DNA of 64,000 nt, taken from contig JADLFO010000326.1 in the NCBI GenBank assembly GCA_020845455.1, positions 1 to 64,000 on the forward strand, read 5' to 3'. The position numbers were made by a program, and so were the translations under genes. Of this stretch, positions 25,066 to 34,700 are shown in pieces. Each line of letters opens with the position of its first letter. Position 1 is the stretch's first letter. Source of the stretch: Caldilineaceae bacterium (lineage in GTDB: Bacteria; Chloroflexota; Anaerolineae; Caldilineales; Caldilineaceae). Below the pieces are notes generated by a model that worked only from the letters and a program-made list of their open reading frames with translations, had not been told where the DNA came from and made no database searches.

Positions 25066-26142
25066 CTAGTTGGCGGGCTGGGCGCTGACCACATGTCCAC
25101 CGGCGGTGATTTCCAGGTTCCAGACCGAGCCTTGGGTACACCGTTGGTAGTCGGCGTAGTTGGCGGCATCGTAGACGACTTGCCGCCCGTCTACCTGGAA
25201 AACACATTGATAGCGTTCGCCGCGGTCGCCCTCGCGCTGACGGTCGCTCAGGCTCAGGGCCGGCCATTGAGGGCTGAAGCCGGCGCCTTCTTGGGTGAAC
25301 TGGTCGACCACGCGCCACTCGTTGACGGTGTATTCGCAGCGCTGATCGACGACCTCATAGACGCAGTCCTGCACGACTTGGGCATAGCCTGTGCCTTGGT
25401 CGATGGCATAGGGCGTGCCGCAGACCTCGCGCGCGCCGGGCGCCGGTTGATCGACCACGCTGCGCACGTCGTCATAACACGCACCGATGCTTGCATCGCC
25501 GGGGATCTGATCATGCCAGGCGGTGCGCTGCACGGGGACCAGCCCCACGACGTCCACGCTGCGCGTCCAACGGGTGTCCACGACTTGGCCGGTGGTGGCG
25601 GTGGCGCGTGCGCCGTTTAGGAAAAAGACCGCAGCCAGAATAAGAACGAGCACGCCCAGGCCCACGGCTGCCCAGAGACAGCCGCGCGAGGAGGATGCTG
25701 CGGCGGGTGCAGGCGGTGCGACGGGTCTGACGGCGGGCAAGGGCGCGCCGCAGTTTTTACAGACGCGCGCGCCGGCGGGGTTGAGCGTGCCGCAAGCGGC
25801 GCATTTGACCTCTTCCGGCCGCGCCGCACCAAAGCCTTGGACAAGCTGGCCCGCTGGGCGCGCTTGGCCGCCGGTCAGATTGCCGCCGCACTGTTTACAT
25901 ACCTTGGCCGATGCCGGGTTGCGCGTGCCGCAGTAGGGACAGTGGATGTCGGGGCCGGCGGTAGCCTGTTGGACGGTGGCTTCGCCGGTCTCGATCTTGG
26001 CCTGGGCAGGCGCTTCGAATTTGACGTCGTCCGGCTGTGGGGAACCGCAGTTTTGGCACAGACGCCGGCTTCCCGGGTTGCGCGTGCCACAGGTGGGGCA
26101 GGTCCATTCAAGCTCGATATAGCCGAGGGTTTGTTTCGCCAT
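25066..26142 (-). CDS. Triple zinc-ribbon membrane protein
   Basis: A protein of 358 residues beginning MAKQTLGYIELEWTCPTCG. Three treble-clef zinc ribbons precede the membrane segment: CPTCGTRNPG...CQNCG, CPYCGTRNPA...CKQCG and CAACGTLNPAG...CKNCG. A Pro/Ala linker leads to one transmembrane helix (LWAAVGLGVLVLILAAVFFL, about residue 180). The outer domain of ~155 residues is rich in Cys, Gln and Val. Function is unknown; zinc ribbons of this kind often serve as scaffolds or regulatory modules. A longer frame to 26439 is rejected because its extra N-terminus has no family character and runs across the divergent gene. The ATG lies 6 nt beyond a TTGACA/TACACT promoter, which predicts a leaderless mRNA. 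Confidence 0.78.
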   Translation of the reverse strand: MAKQTLGYIELEWTCPTCGTRNPGSRRLCQNCGSPQPDDVKFEAPAQAKIETGEATVQQATAGPDIHCPYCGTRNPASAKVCKQCGGNLTGGQARPAGQLVQGFGAARPEEVKCAACGTLNPAGARVCKNCGAPLPAVRPVAPPAPAAASSSRGCLWAAVGLGVLVLILAAVFFLNGARATATTGQVVDTRWTRSVDVVGLVPVQRTAWHDQIPGDASIGACYDDVRSVVDQPAPGAREVCGTPYAIDQGTGYAQVVQDCVYEVVDQRCEYTVNEWRVVDQFTQEGAGFSPQWPALSLSDRQREGDRGERYQCVFQVDGRQVVYDAANYADYQRCTQGSVWNLEITAGGHVVSAQPAN

Positions 26143-26148
26143 AGATGG

Positions 26149-26178
26149 AGTGTAGTGGCGGTAGAGCGGCACTGTCAA
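26149..26178 (-). promoter_or_regulatory. Promoter predicting leaderless zinc-ribbon mRNA
   Basis: Minus-strand TTGACA (26178-26173) and TACACT (26154-26149) are 18 bp apart. The ATG at 26142 begins only 7 nt beyond the -10, so transcription should start at or next to the initiation codon. No ribosome-binding site fits between them. Confidence 0.65.
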
Positions 26179-26208
26179 ATTGCCTGGAGGAGCATCGGGC
26201 GCGAGGTT

Positions 26209-26237
26209 TTGCGCGGGGCGCGTGCCTTCATTACAAT
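26209..26237 (+). promoter_or_regulatory. Promoter predicting leaderless FGE-domain mRNA
   Basis: TTGCGC (26209-26214) and TACAAT (26232-26237) are 17 bp apart. The ATG at 26244 is 7 nt beyond the -10, the same geometry as the divergent promoter. Confidence 0.6.
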
Positions 26238-26243
26238 AGCGCC

Positions 26244-27761
26244 ATGGCGACGCAAGCGGGACGCAAGCAGGGTAAACGCCGGTCAGACGGCAATTCCACC
26301 TGGGGCGACGAGAATTCCACGTTTGAATGGGAGTTCGACACCGGCGCGCCCGCCGATGCGGCGCAGCCGCGACCGGAAAGGCGGCCCGCGGCGCTTCCGC
26401 CGCTGCGCCCCAGCAGCCAGGGGCCAGAGCCAGAACCAAAGCAGCAGGAGCCCGTGGCGGGTGTTGCGTTCGAAACGCCGCATCCGGTGTCGCCGTTGGC
26501 AGCCAAGTATTCTGGAAGTGACGGCCTGCGCCGGGCGCGCTCCGTGGCGCAGTTGCTCGACGCAGCCTTGGAACGCTGGTGGCGGTTGGAGGAGGTAGCC
26601 GGCCGTGGCCTGCTGCGCGAGGGGCTGCTGGTCTTGGAGGCCGGCCACGATTTGGACGGGGCGCAGCGTACGCTGCTGCTGCGTTCGGCGCTGGCGCATG
26701 GCACGGGTCAACTCACGGCGCTGCATTACCAGACTGATCCAGAGCGGGTGGCGCTGGTGATCCAAGAGGCGGCGTTGATTTGGGACCCGCCGCTGCCGGC
26801 GGCGACGGTGGCATGGCTGGCCGTGCAAGACCCGCGCCGGGTGGAGTGGTGTGCGCCGCTCATCCACGATCTGCAAACCGTAGCTGCTGCGGCGGCGGGA
26901 GTGCAGCGGGAGCGGGCCGAAGCGCTGTTGGCGGCGTTGGACGGGCGCAGTTGGGAGGGTGAAATCCTGGGGCGAGCGCCGGAGCCGGCCGGGCAGCCCG
27001 GCACGGCTGGGGCGGTGCGGTCGCGCTGGGGGGTGGCGGCGGCGCTGGCGCTGGTGGTGGGGGGGCTGATCTGGTGGCAGATGGTCATCCACCGGCCCTT
27101 GGGGATGGTGGAAGTGCCGCCGGGCAGCTATCTGGCACGAGACCCCGCGCTCGACGCGGATCGCCGCGTGGCGCTGGACGGTTTTCTGATCGACCGCTTT
27201 GAGGTCGCCAACCGGGAGTATCGGCGCTGCTACGCCCGCGGGGACTGTCCCTGGCCGAGCAGTATACAGAGCGCGACGCGTCCGAACTATTTTTTGGAGC
27301 GGGCGTTTGCCGGGTATCCGGTGGTGAATCTCGACCACGCGGCCGCGGCGGCGTATTGCCGCTGGGCGGGCAAACGGCTGCCGACCGCCGAGGAGTGGGA
27401 GGTGGCGGCGGGCTATGCGCCGGCCACCAACCGGCAGTACCGCTATCCCTGGGGTGAACTGTTCGAGCCGCAGCGTGCCAACAGCGCCGCGGCGGGTTTG
27501 GGCGATACAGTGGCAGTGGGCAGTTATCATCCGGCGGGGGACAGCCCGCTGGGCGCGAGCGAGATGGCGGGTAATGTGGCGGAATGGACGAGCACCCAGG
27601 CGCAGCAGGGTGAGCAGGCGGGCTATGTGGTCAAGGGTGGCAGCTTTTTGGATGGACCCGACCGCATGAGGGCCTCGGCGCAGATGGTGTTGGCGGGGGA
27701 GCAGGCCTCGGCGTGGGTGGGGCTGCGCTGCGCACGCACATTGCTGCTAGATCGACAGTAA
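26244..27761 (+). CDS. Membrane protein with FGE/sulfatase-modifying domain
   Basis: A protein of 505 residues. The N-terminal ~260 residues are a Pro/Arg-rich tail and a helical region without recognised motifs. One transmembrane helix follows at about residue 268 (WGVAAALALVVGGLIWWQMV). The C-terminal ~220 residues are a formylglycine-generating-enzyme-like (SUMF1) domain: MVEVPPGSYL, FLIDRFEVANREYRRC, YCRWAGKRLPTAEEWEVAAG, YRYPWGELFEPQRANS, SEMAGNVAEWTST, VVKGGSFLDGP and WVGLRCAR. In many bacteria this fold has no oxidase activity and acts as a binding or lectin-like module. No sulfatase gene is nearby, so a modifying role is not supported. A longer start at 26145 lies upstream of the promoter and is rejected. 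It is divergent from the zinc-ribbon gene. Confidence 0.82.
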   Translation: MATQAGRKQGKRRSDGNSTWGDENSTFEWEFDTGAPADAAQPRPERRPAALPPLRPSSQGPEPEPKQQEPVAGVAFETPHPVSPLAAKYSGSDGLRRARSVAQLLDAALERWWRLEEVAGRGLLREGLLVLEAGHDLDGAQRTLLLRSALAHGTGQLTALHYQTDPERVALVIQEAALIWDPPLPAATVAWLAVQDPRRVEWCAPLIHDLQTVAAAAAGVQRERAEALLAALDGRSWEGEILGRAPEPAGQPGTAGAVRSRWGVAAALALVVGGLIWWQMVIHRPLGMVEVPPGSYLARDPALDADRRVALDGFLIDRFEVANREYRRCYARGDCPWPSSIQSATRPNYFLERAFAGYPVVNLDHAAAAAYCRWAGKRLPTAEEWEVAAGYAPATNRQYRYPWGELFEPQRANSAAAGLGDTVAVGSYHPAGDSPLGASEMAGNVAEWTSTQAQQGEQAGYVVKGGSFLDGPDRMRASAQMVLAGEQASAWVGLRCARTLLLDRQ

Positions 27762-27762
27762 C

Positions 27763-27791
27763 TTGCCGCGCCTGGGATCTGTTGCTACAAT
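27763..27791 (+). promoter_or_regulatory. Promoter of cysQ-like gene
   Basis: TTGCCG (27763-27768) and TACAAT (27786-27791) are separated by 17 bp, immediately after the stop of the FGE-domain gene. This gives a leader of about 48 nt to the preferred ATG at 27846. Confidence 0.5.
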
Positions 27792-27845
27792 CGTACCGCC
27801 TTGGACCGGCGACGAGACCAGAGGAAATTGGGAAAGAAACTTCGT

Positions 27846-28712
27846 ATGACGCATGAATCGGTAGATGTGACCGATCTGACGGCAGAACTGCAGTTTGCCT
27901 GCAAGGTGGCGCGCGAGGCGGCGACCATTGTCAACACGTTCTACGTTGGATCTTCGGAAGTGCGCTATAAGACCGATCGAGAGCCGGTGACCGAAGCGGA
28001 CCGCTCGGCCAACCAGCATATCGTGGCGCGCGTTAAGGCCATGTATCCGGATGACGGGGTGCTATCGGAGGAATCGAAGGACGATCTGGTACGGCTTGAA
28101 AAGGAGCGCGTCTGGATCATCGACCCGTTGGACGGAACAAAGGAGTTTATCGCGCGCAACGGCGAGTTCTCGATCATGATCGGGCTGGCCATCGGCGGGC
28201 GGGCAGCGCTGGGGGTGGTGATGCAGCCCGAAAGCGGCCTGCTCTATGCGGGGGCCGCGGGGCTGGGCGCTTTTTTGTATGAGGCGGAGGAGCGAATCAC
28301 GCTGCGCGTCAGCGACCAACACAAGACCAACCGCATGACTATGGTCAGCAGCCGCAGCCATCGGCAGCAGATCGCCGACAAGATCCGCGGGACGCTGCGC
28401 ATCACCAGCGAGCGTGTGTCGGGCAGTGTGGGGTTGAAGGTCGGGCTGATCAGCCGCCAACTGGCCGACCTCTATATTCACCCCAGCCCCGGCTGCAAAG
28501 AATGGGATCTGTGTGCGCCGCATGCCCTTTTGGAGTCGGCGGGGGGGCGGATGACGGATTGCTGGGGAAATCCGCTGCGCTATAATAAGCGTGATGTGCG
28601 CGCCCACAACGGGCTGATCGCCAGCAACAGCCGCGCCCATGATCAGGTGGTGGACGTTGTGGCCCGTATCTGTGAGGAGTTCGGCTACAACGAGGACGAC
28701 GGCTTCTGGTAA
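27846..28712 (+). CDS. cysQ: 3'(2'),5'-bisphosphate nucleotidase / IMPase family
   Basis: A 288-residue member of the inositol-monophosphatase superfamily. Metal-site motifs are in order: EPVTEADRSANQ, DDGVLSEESKDD, VWIIDPLDGTKEFIARNGEF (the DPLDGT Mg site) and CKEWDLCAPHALLESAGG. The KEF after DPLDGT and the W-D-x-C-A motif are closest to CysQ, which hydrolyses 3'-phosphoadenosine 5'-phosphate from sulfate assimilation or ACP maturation. Other substrates such as inositol phosphate are possible. A TTG-initiated frame from 27801 exists. The ATG at 27846 (MTHESVDVTDL), with GGGAAAG upstream, is preferred. The gene precedes the two large wall-hydrolase-like genes but its promoter and length suggest a housekeeping role. 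Confidence 0.85.
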   Translation: MTHESVDVTDLTAELQFACKVAREAATIVNTFYVGSSEVRYKTDREPVTEADRSANQHIVARVKAMYPDDGVLSEESKDDLVRLEKERVWIIDPLDGTKEFIARNGEFSIMIGLAIGGRAALGVVMQPESGLLYAGAAGLGAFLYEAEERITLRVSDQHKTNRMTMVSSRSHRQQIADKIRGTLRITSERVSGSVGLKVGLISRQLADLYIHPSPGCKEWDLCAPHALLESAGGRMTDCWGNPLRYNKRDVRAHNGLIASNSRAHDQVVDVVARICEEFGYNEDDGFW

Positions 28713-28741
28713 TACGGTTTTTCGTGATACGGCTTTTCATC
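28712..28741. repeat. Imperfect 15-bp tandem repeat
   Basis: ATACGGTTTTTCGTG is followed directly by ATACGGCTTTTCATC. It occupies the short gap between the cysQ-like gene and the first multidomain gene. No terminator structure is formed. Confidence 0.6.
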
Positions 28742-28806
28742 GTCTGATGCTGGCAGTCATAGGGTTGTCCTCTCCACTCTGGGTTTAACGCGCTGAAAGC
28801 CATGTG

Positions 28807-31773
28807 ATGGCATCCAATCGATTTGAGAGCCGCTGGCTGTATGGGCTGCATGATCCCGGCGGCGAGTCTTTGATGCTGGAGGCTCGCAAGCCTGGCTGGA
28901 TCGTGTATTCCGCGGCTATCGGCCATGAACCAGGCAACCAGGCGGGCGTGGATTTTCGCCCCTTGAGCGACCGTGGGGTGGGGGTGATCTGCCGCTTGAC
29001 CCACGGCCATTTCCCGCACGGCACGCTGCCGCACAGCAGCCAGTATGCCAATTTTGCGCGGCGCTGTGCGAGTTTTGTCGCGTCCAGCCCCGGCTGCCAT
29101 ATTTGGATCGTCGGCAACGAACCCAACGCCGCACTGGCGCGGCCGCAAGGCGGGGCGGTGGTGATGCCCGAGCGCGCCCGTACACGCGCCGCGCAACAGG
29201 CGCTGTTGATCGAGGCAGCGCAGGCACGGCGCGGCTGGTGGGTGCGGCTGGTCGACTGGGTTAAGCGCCTGTTTAGGCGCGGCACGGCGCGCGTCGTGCC
29301 CGCCGAAGCTGAACCGCTGCCTGCGGCCTATCCTGCGCCGGAGGCCGACGACCCCTTGCGGCGCGGTGCGCCGGAGCGTTTCAACGCGCTCTATGGCATC
29401 TATGGCGAGGAGGCGGGGCATACTGCGGCAGGCGAGGTGATAACGCCTGCGCTGTATGGCAAGTGCTACCACCTGTGCCGGAGCGCCATCCGCCAGACGC
29501 CGGGCCATGAAACCGACCTGGTGTTGGTGGCTGCCGTTGCACCCTGGAACAGCCAGACGACCTACCCTGGCAACGCGCGCGGCGATTGGGTGCAGTATTT
29601 CGTCGATATTTTGCGGATTGTGCAGGATACGGGCTGTGATGGGTTTGCGCTGCATACGTTTGCGCACGGCTCGAATCCGGCGCAGATCGCCGGCGATACG
29701 CACATGCAGCCGCCCTTCGCAGACCGGCGGATTGGTTTTCGTGTCTATCAAGATTTCCTGGCGGCTGTGCCCGACGGGATGCGGCATCTGCCGGTCTATA
29801 TCACCGAAACCGATCAGGTGGAGCCGTGGGCAGATGTCAACTCGGGGTGGGTGCAGCGCGCCTACGCTGAGATCGACCGCTGGAACCGCCAGCCGGGTAC
29901 GCAGAAGCTGCGCGCTTTGGCGCTGTACCGCTGGTCACGCGCCGACCGCTGGTATTTGGAGAGCAAGAGCGGGGTCATCGCCGACTTTCAACTGGCGCTG
30001 GCGCATGATTATCGCTGGGACGATACGGTCGAAGAGGCCGCGCCGCTGCGTGCGGGCGACCGGGCAGCGGTGAAGGGCTATGCGAGTCTGCGTAGGGCGG
30101 CAGGGTATCTCAACAAGGCGGATGACGACCTGGTGCATACCTTGACGCCGGGGACGCAGATCACGCTCTTGGACGATGCGCCGCAGGTGCTGGATGGGCT
30201 GGTCTGGTGGCATATCGGCGTGGTCGATGCGCCGGAGATCCAGGGCTGGCTGGCGCAGTTTGGGCCGGACGGCGCGCCGCTGTTGGAGCGCGTGGAGACG
30301 CCGGAACCCGCCGTCGCAGCGACTGCCGCGCCCGGCCCGGAACCGGCCTCGGCGGCGCCGGCCGCGTTCAAGGTGGGCGACCGTGTGCGCACTACGACGA
30401 TTGTGAATGGCCGGCGCACGCCGGGGTTGACTAATAAACCGGCGGATGATGTGGTGCGCGAGATTCCGCGCGGCACGCCACTGGTGATCCTGGACGGGCC
30501 GGAGCACCGCGATGGGCTGGTCTGGTGGCTGGTGCGCTGGAAGCTGGACGGGATGCCAGGCGAGGGCTGGGTGGCGCAACGACTGGCTACGGGCGAGGCG
30601 CTGCTGGAAAAGATGCCCGCGAAGACCGCGCCGCCGCCGCGTTATCGACCGGGCGACCGGGCGATGACGGTGAACTTTGTGCGGCTGCGCCGCTCGCCGG
30701 GCTATATGAACAAAGCGGCGGACGACGTGATCGCCGAGATCTGGCAGGGCACTGCGGTCGTATTTACCAGTGGGCCGCGGGTGGTCGACGACCTGACCTG
30801 GTGGGAAGTGGAGACGAGCGATACTCAGGGGCGCAAGGTGCGCGGCTGGATGGCCGAGACTGCGCCGGGCGGCATCCCGCTGTTAGGTCCATGGGTCGAA
30901 GCAGACCGGACGCCCTTCAAGGTGGGAGAGCTGGCGACACTGGGGGCAGTTGGGGTGCGTGTGCGCCGCTCGCCGGGCTATCGCGGCAAAGGCGATGACG
31001 ATGTGCTGGGTGAGTTTTTGCCCAAATCGACGCTCTATCTGGCGGGCGGGCCGGTGACGGCGGACGACCTGCGCTGGTGGCGGGTGTCGGGCGTGCTGCA
31101 GGTGGGCGAGGTGCTGGGCTGGGTGGCAGAGTCGGCGCCCAACGGCGGCCCGCTGCTGCGCCGTGCGCCCAGGCTGCCCGGCACGTCGATCCCCGATCTG
31201 GCGGGGCGCAAGTTTTTGGGCCGGCCGTTTGCCGGGACGTTTGGGATTTCGCAGTTGTGGGGCGAAAACGCGGCATTCTATGCCCGCTATTCCTATGAGG
31301 GCGTGGCGCTGTGGGGGCATAACGGCGTGGACTTTCTGACGCCGTCCGGAACGCCGGTGCTTGCCACGGAGGCCGGTGAGGTCGCCCAGGCCGGGTTTGA
31401 ACCGGGCGGGTTCGGCAACTATGTGCTGCTGCGCCATGCGTGGGGGGAATCGGTCTATGCCCACTTGGAGGCGATCGCGGTGCAGCCGGGGCAAGCGGTA
31501 GGGCGCGGGGAGATAATCGGGCGATCGGGCAACACCGGGGGCAGCACGGGGCCGCACCTGCATGTTGCGATCCGCATCAACCCATACGCGCGCACCGATG
31601 GTTGGGGCGGGTATTCAGACCCGCTGCCCTATCTGGACCCAAAGGCGGTGGTTTGGCCGCCCTATATGCTAGAAACATCGGCGCTCTCGACCGCCGGTGG
31701 GCCTGCGCCTGTGACGGAGCGCCGCCCACCTTCCCGCATGGCCGAGGATGCGCCTGGCTTGATACGACCATAA
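28807..31773 (+). CDS. Glycosidase-like + 4 SH3 repeats + M23 peptidase
   Basis: A very large protein of about 988 residues. Residues 1-400 form a TIM-barrel-like domain with HDPGGESLMLEARKPGWIV, HIWIVGNEPNAALARP and HLPVYITETDQVEPWADVNS. The NE and ET Glu residues match the acid/base and nucleophile of clan GH-A glycosidases. Four SH3-like repeats start near residues 416, 522, 615 and 706 (for example RPGDRAMTVNFVRLRRSPGY). The C-terminal ~160 residues are an M23/LytM peptidase with HNGVDF near residue 838 and GPHLHVAI as the metal-site HxH. All predicted activities fit cell-wall degradation. No signal peptide or transmembrane helix is visible. ATG at 28807 is preferred over GTG at 28804. 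It is followed after 10 bp by a related gene. Confidence 0.8.
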   Translation: MASNRFESRWLYGLHDPGGESLMLEARKPGWIVYSAAIGHEPGNQAGVDFRPLSDRGVGVICRLTHGHFPHGTLPHSSQYANFARRCASFVASSPGCHIWIVGNEPNAALARPQGGAVVMPERARTRAAQQALLIEAAQARRGWWVRLVDWVKRLFRRGTARVVPAEAEPLPAAYPAPEADDPLRRGAPERFNALYGIYGEEAGHTAAGEVITPALYGKCYHLCRSAIRQTPGHETDLVLVAAVAPWNSQTTYPGNARGDWVQYFVDILRIVQDTGCDGFALHTFAHGSNPAQIAGDTHMQPPFADRRIGFRVYQDFLAAVPDGMRHLPVYITETDQVEPWADVNSGWVQRAYAEIDRWNRQPGTQKLRALALYRWSRADRWYLESKSGVIADFQLALAHDYRWDDTVEEAAPLRAGDRAAVKGYASLRRAAGYLNKADDDLVHTLTPGTQITLLDDAPQVLDGLVWWHIGVVDAPEIQGWLAQFGPDGAPLLERVETPEPAVAATAAPGPEPASAAPAAFKVGDRVRTTTIVNGRRTPGLTNKPADDVVREIPRGTPLVILDGPEHRDGLVWWLVRWKLDGMPGEGWVAQRLATGEALLEKMPAKTAPPPRYRPGDRAMTVNFVRLRRSPGYMNKAADDVIAEIWQGTAVVFTSGPRVVDDLTWWEVETSDTQGRKVRGWMAETAPGGIPLLGPWVEADRTPFKVGELATLGAVGVRVRRSPGYRGKGDDDVLGEFLPKSTLYLAGGPVTADDLRWWRVSGVLQVGEVLGWVAESAPNGGPLLRRAPRLPGTSIPDLAGRKFLGRPFAGTFGISQLWGENAAFYARYSYEGVALWGHNGVDFLTPSGTPVLATEAGEVAQAGFEPGGFGNYVLLRHAWGESVYAHLEAIAVQPGQAVGRGEIIGRSGNTGGSTGPHLHVAIRINPYARTDGWGGYSDPLPYLDPKAVVWPPYMLETSALSTAGGPAPVTERRPPSRMAEDAPGLIRP

Positions 31774-31783
31774 TGGGGAACGA

Positions 31784-34700
31784 ATGACTCGTCCGTTGTT
31801 CGATTCGGAGTATCTCTTCGGTTTCCACGACCCAGGGGGCGAGCAGATGTTGCTCGACGCGGGGAAGCCGGGGTGGATTGTCTGCGCCGAGGCGATTGGC
31901 TGTGATCCGGCAAACCAGGAAGGGGTGGATTTCACGCTGTGGAGCCGGCACGGGCTGGGCGTGATCTGCCGGATCAACCATGGGTTTCCGCCGGAGGGGA
32001 CGCTGCCGCACAGCAGCCAGTATGAGGAATTTGCGCGGCGTGCGGCCAGTTTCGTGGCGGCCAGCCCCGGCTGCAAGATCTGGGTGATCGGCAATGAGAT
32101 GAACTACGCGGTGGAGCGGCCTGGCGTGCAGGTGGATTGGTCGCGCCACGCTTCGACGCGCAGCAGCGAGCCGGCGCAGGCCGACCCGCGGCGGCGCGGT
32201 CTGGTGGTGCGCTTCAACGTACTGCCCGACCATTCGACCGAGATCCGCACCACGCGCGGTGCGTTGGTCAGCCCCGGCGAGGTGATCACGCCGGAGATGT
32301 ATGCGCGCTGCTACCGGCTGTGCCGCGACGCCATCCGCCGGCTGTCCGGCCATGAGGACGACCAGGTGTTGGTCGGCGCGGTGGCGCCGTGGAATTCACA
32401 GACGATCTATACGGACAACGCCAACGGCGATTGGGTGCAGTATTTTCGTGATATCTTGGAGGCGCTCGGCCCAACGCAGTGCGACGGGTTTGCGCTGCAC
32501 ACCTATACACACGGCGGCGACCCTGAACTGATCACCAGCGAGGAGAAGCTGACTGCACCGTATCAGAACTACCACAGCGAGTTTCGCGCCTATACCGATT
32601 TCATGGCGGCTGTGCCGCCAGCGATGCGCCATTTGCCGGTCTATATCACCGAAACCGACCAAGGCGGGCCGTGGCTCGACGTCAACAGCGGTTGGGTGAA
32701 GCAGGCCTATGCCGAGATTGACGGCTGGAACCAGCAGCTCAGCAATCAGCAGATCCGCGCCCTGGTGCTGTATCGCTGGCCGAAACAGGACCGCTGGCAT
32801 ATTTCCGGCAAGACAGGCGTCATGGAGGATATCCGCGACGCGCTGCAGCAGGACTATCGCTGGCGCGGCAGCGGGGGCGGCCGGCCTGGGTCGGCGCAGG
32901 GTCGCGCAGCCAGGCCGGCGGTCAAAGCGCCGCAACTTCCCGCCTATCGTGCGCAGTGGATCGAGGATCGCTTTCCCAGCCGCATGACCGCGGGGCAAAC
33001 GGTGACCGTACCGATCAGCTTGAAGAACACGGGGACGGAGACGTGGACGTCCGAAGGCGGCCGGCCCGTGGAGGTGGCATATCGCTATTACCGCAACCGG
33101 CGTGTTCTGGCCCTGGGAGACGACAAGGATGTGCGCACACCGCTGGGGCAGGTGGTCGCGCCGGATGAAACGATAACGGTGGCTGTGCGGGTCGCGCTGC
33201 CCGACCAGCCAGGCAATTACACGCTTGAGGTCGACCTAGTAGCGCACGAGGTGGGGTCGTTTAAGGCGCAGGGGTCGCCGGTGCTGACACGTTGGTTGAC
33301 GGTCGAAGCGCCGCGGTCCGAACCCAAGCATGATGGGAGCGATGGCGCGGCGCTGCCCGTGCCGCTCTTCTCGGACTTGAGCACGACGCTGCCGCGCGCC
33401 GGGACGCCGTATGCGCGGCGTGGGCTGAACCAGATCAAGCAGATTGTGATCAGCCACACGGGCGCAAACCCGCGCGTGAGCTTGGAGCGGATCGCCGAGA
33501 CACACGTCCAATATGGCTATCCGGGCATCGTGTACCAGTTTGTGGTGGATGGATCGGGGCAGGTCTATAAGGTTAGCAGCCTGGAGGATGTAGCGCAGCC
33601 GGATCAACTGTGGTCGGAGCAGGGCGTCAATATCTGTCTGGCCGGCAATTTCAGTGTGCAAGCGCCGCCGCTGGCGCAGTTGGATGCCACGGGGCGGCTG
33701 TGCGCCTGGCTGGCGCAGAATTTGGGGTTGGCTGCTGACGGCATTGTCGGGCTAGGCGAACTGACCAAGACCGAAAGCCCCGGCGAGACCTTCTACAAAG
33801 GGCCGGCGTGGAAGCAGATCCTGAGCCGGCAGGTGCGGCTGCATCTAGCGGCGTTTAGTGGAGCAGGCGACACCAGCAAGATCAAGGATCTCCAGTTCTC
33901 GCTGGAGGACGCGCGCGCCAAAAACCGCGAGCTGTCAACCCAACTTCGGTTTGCCGAAGACGAGCGCGTCCGGCTGGACGCCGCGCATCTGCGGCTGCAG
34001 GCCGAGATGGCGGAGATGGCGCATCAACTGGACACGCAGCAGAGCGCCGAGACTGCGGGAGGGATCCGCATCTATCGTTGGATCGACCGGCTGCCGCGCG
34101 ACCCGGAGCGCTACCGTCCGCGGCGGGCGGACGAGGTGCGCCATTTTGTGATTCACCACACGGGGGCGGATCCCGGACTCTCGCTGCATGAACTGGCGGC
34201 AGTGCATCGCCAGGAATGGCCGGGGCTGTTGTTTGACTTTGTGATCGACGTGATTGGCGATGTCTACCAGACGCAGCCGCTGGATCAGACGGTGGAGGGC
34301 GCGGAGGAGTATCTGGCGCACGGCATCCACGTCGCCTTGGCGGGCGACCTGATGGGCGTTGGGCCGACATCGGAGCAGATCACAGCGGGCGGGAAGCTGC
34401 TGGCCTGGCTGATGGAGCGGTATCCCCAGGTGGGGCTGAACGACATCCAGGGGCTGTGTGAGTTCGCCGAGCATCTGTCGCCGGGGGACCAGTGGCAGGG
34501 GGGCCAAGCTTGGAAGGAGAAGCTGCTGGCGGCGGTGCAGCGGGCGCGCGGGGTGGCCGAACCGAGCGTGACGGAGGGACAACTGCGCGCCAAGGTCGGC
34601 CAGTTGGAGCATGAGGCGGTGGTTGCGCAGCGCGCTGCCGAGCTGCTGCAAGAGCAAAAGGCCAGGCTGCAGGCCGAGCAGCAGAAGCTGCAGGCGCAAC

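Noticed and set aside
26145-26243. N-terminal extension of the FGE-domain protein from an ATG at 26145.
   Set aside because: That ATG lies upstream of the TTGCGC/TACAAT promoter and overlaps the divergent promoter. The ATG at 26244 is at the expected transcription start.
26244-27761. A sulfatase-maturation system based on the FGE-like domain.
   Set aside because: No sulfatase gene is in the neighbourhood, and membrane-anchored FGE-like domains are frequent in proteins without that activity.
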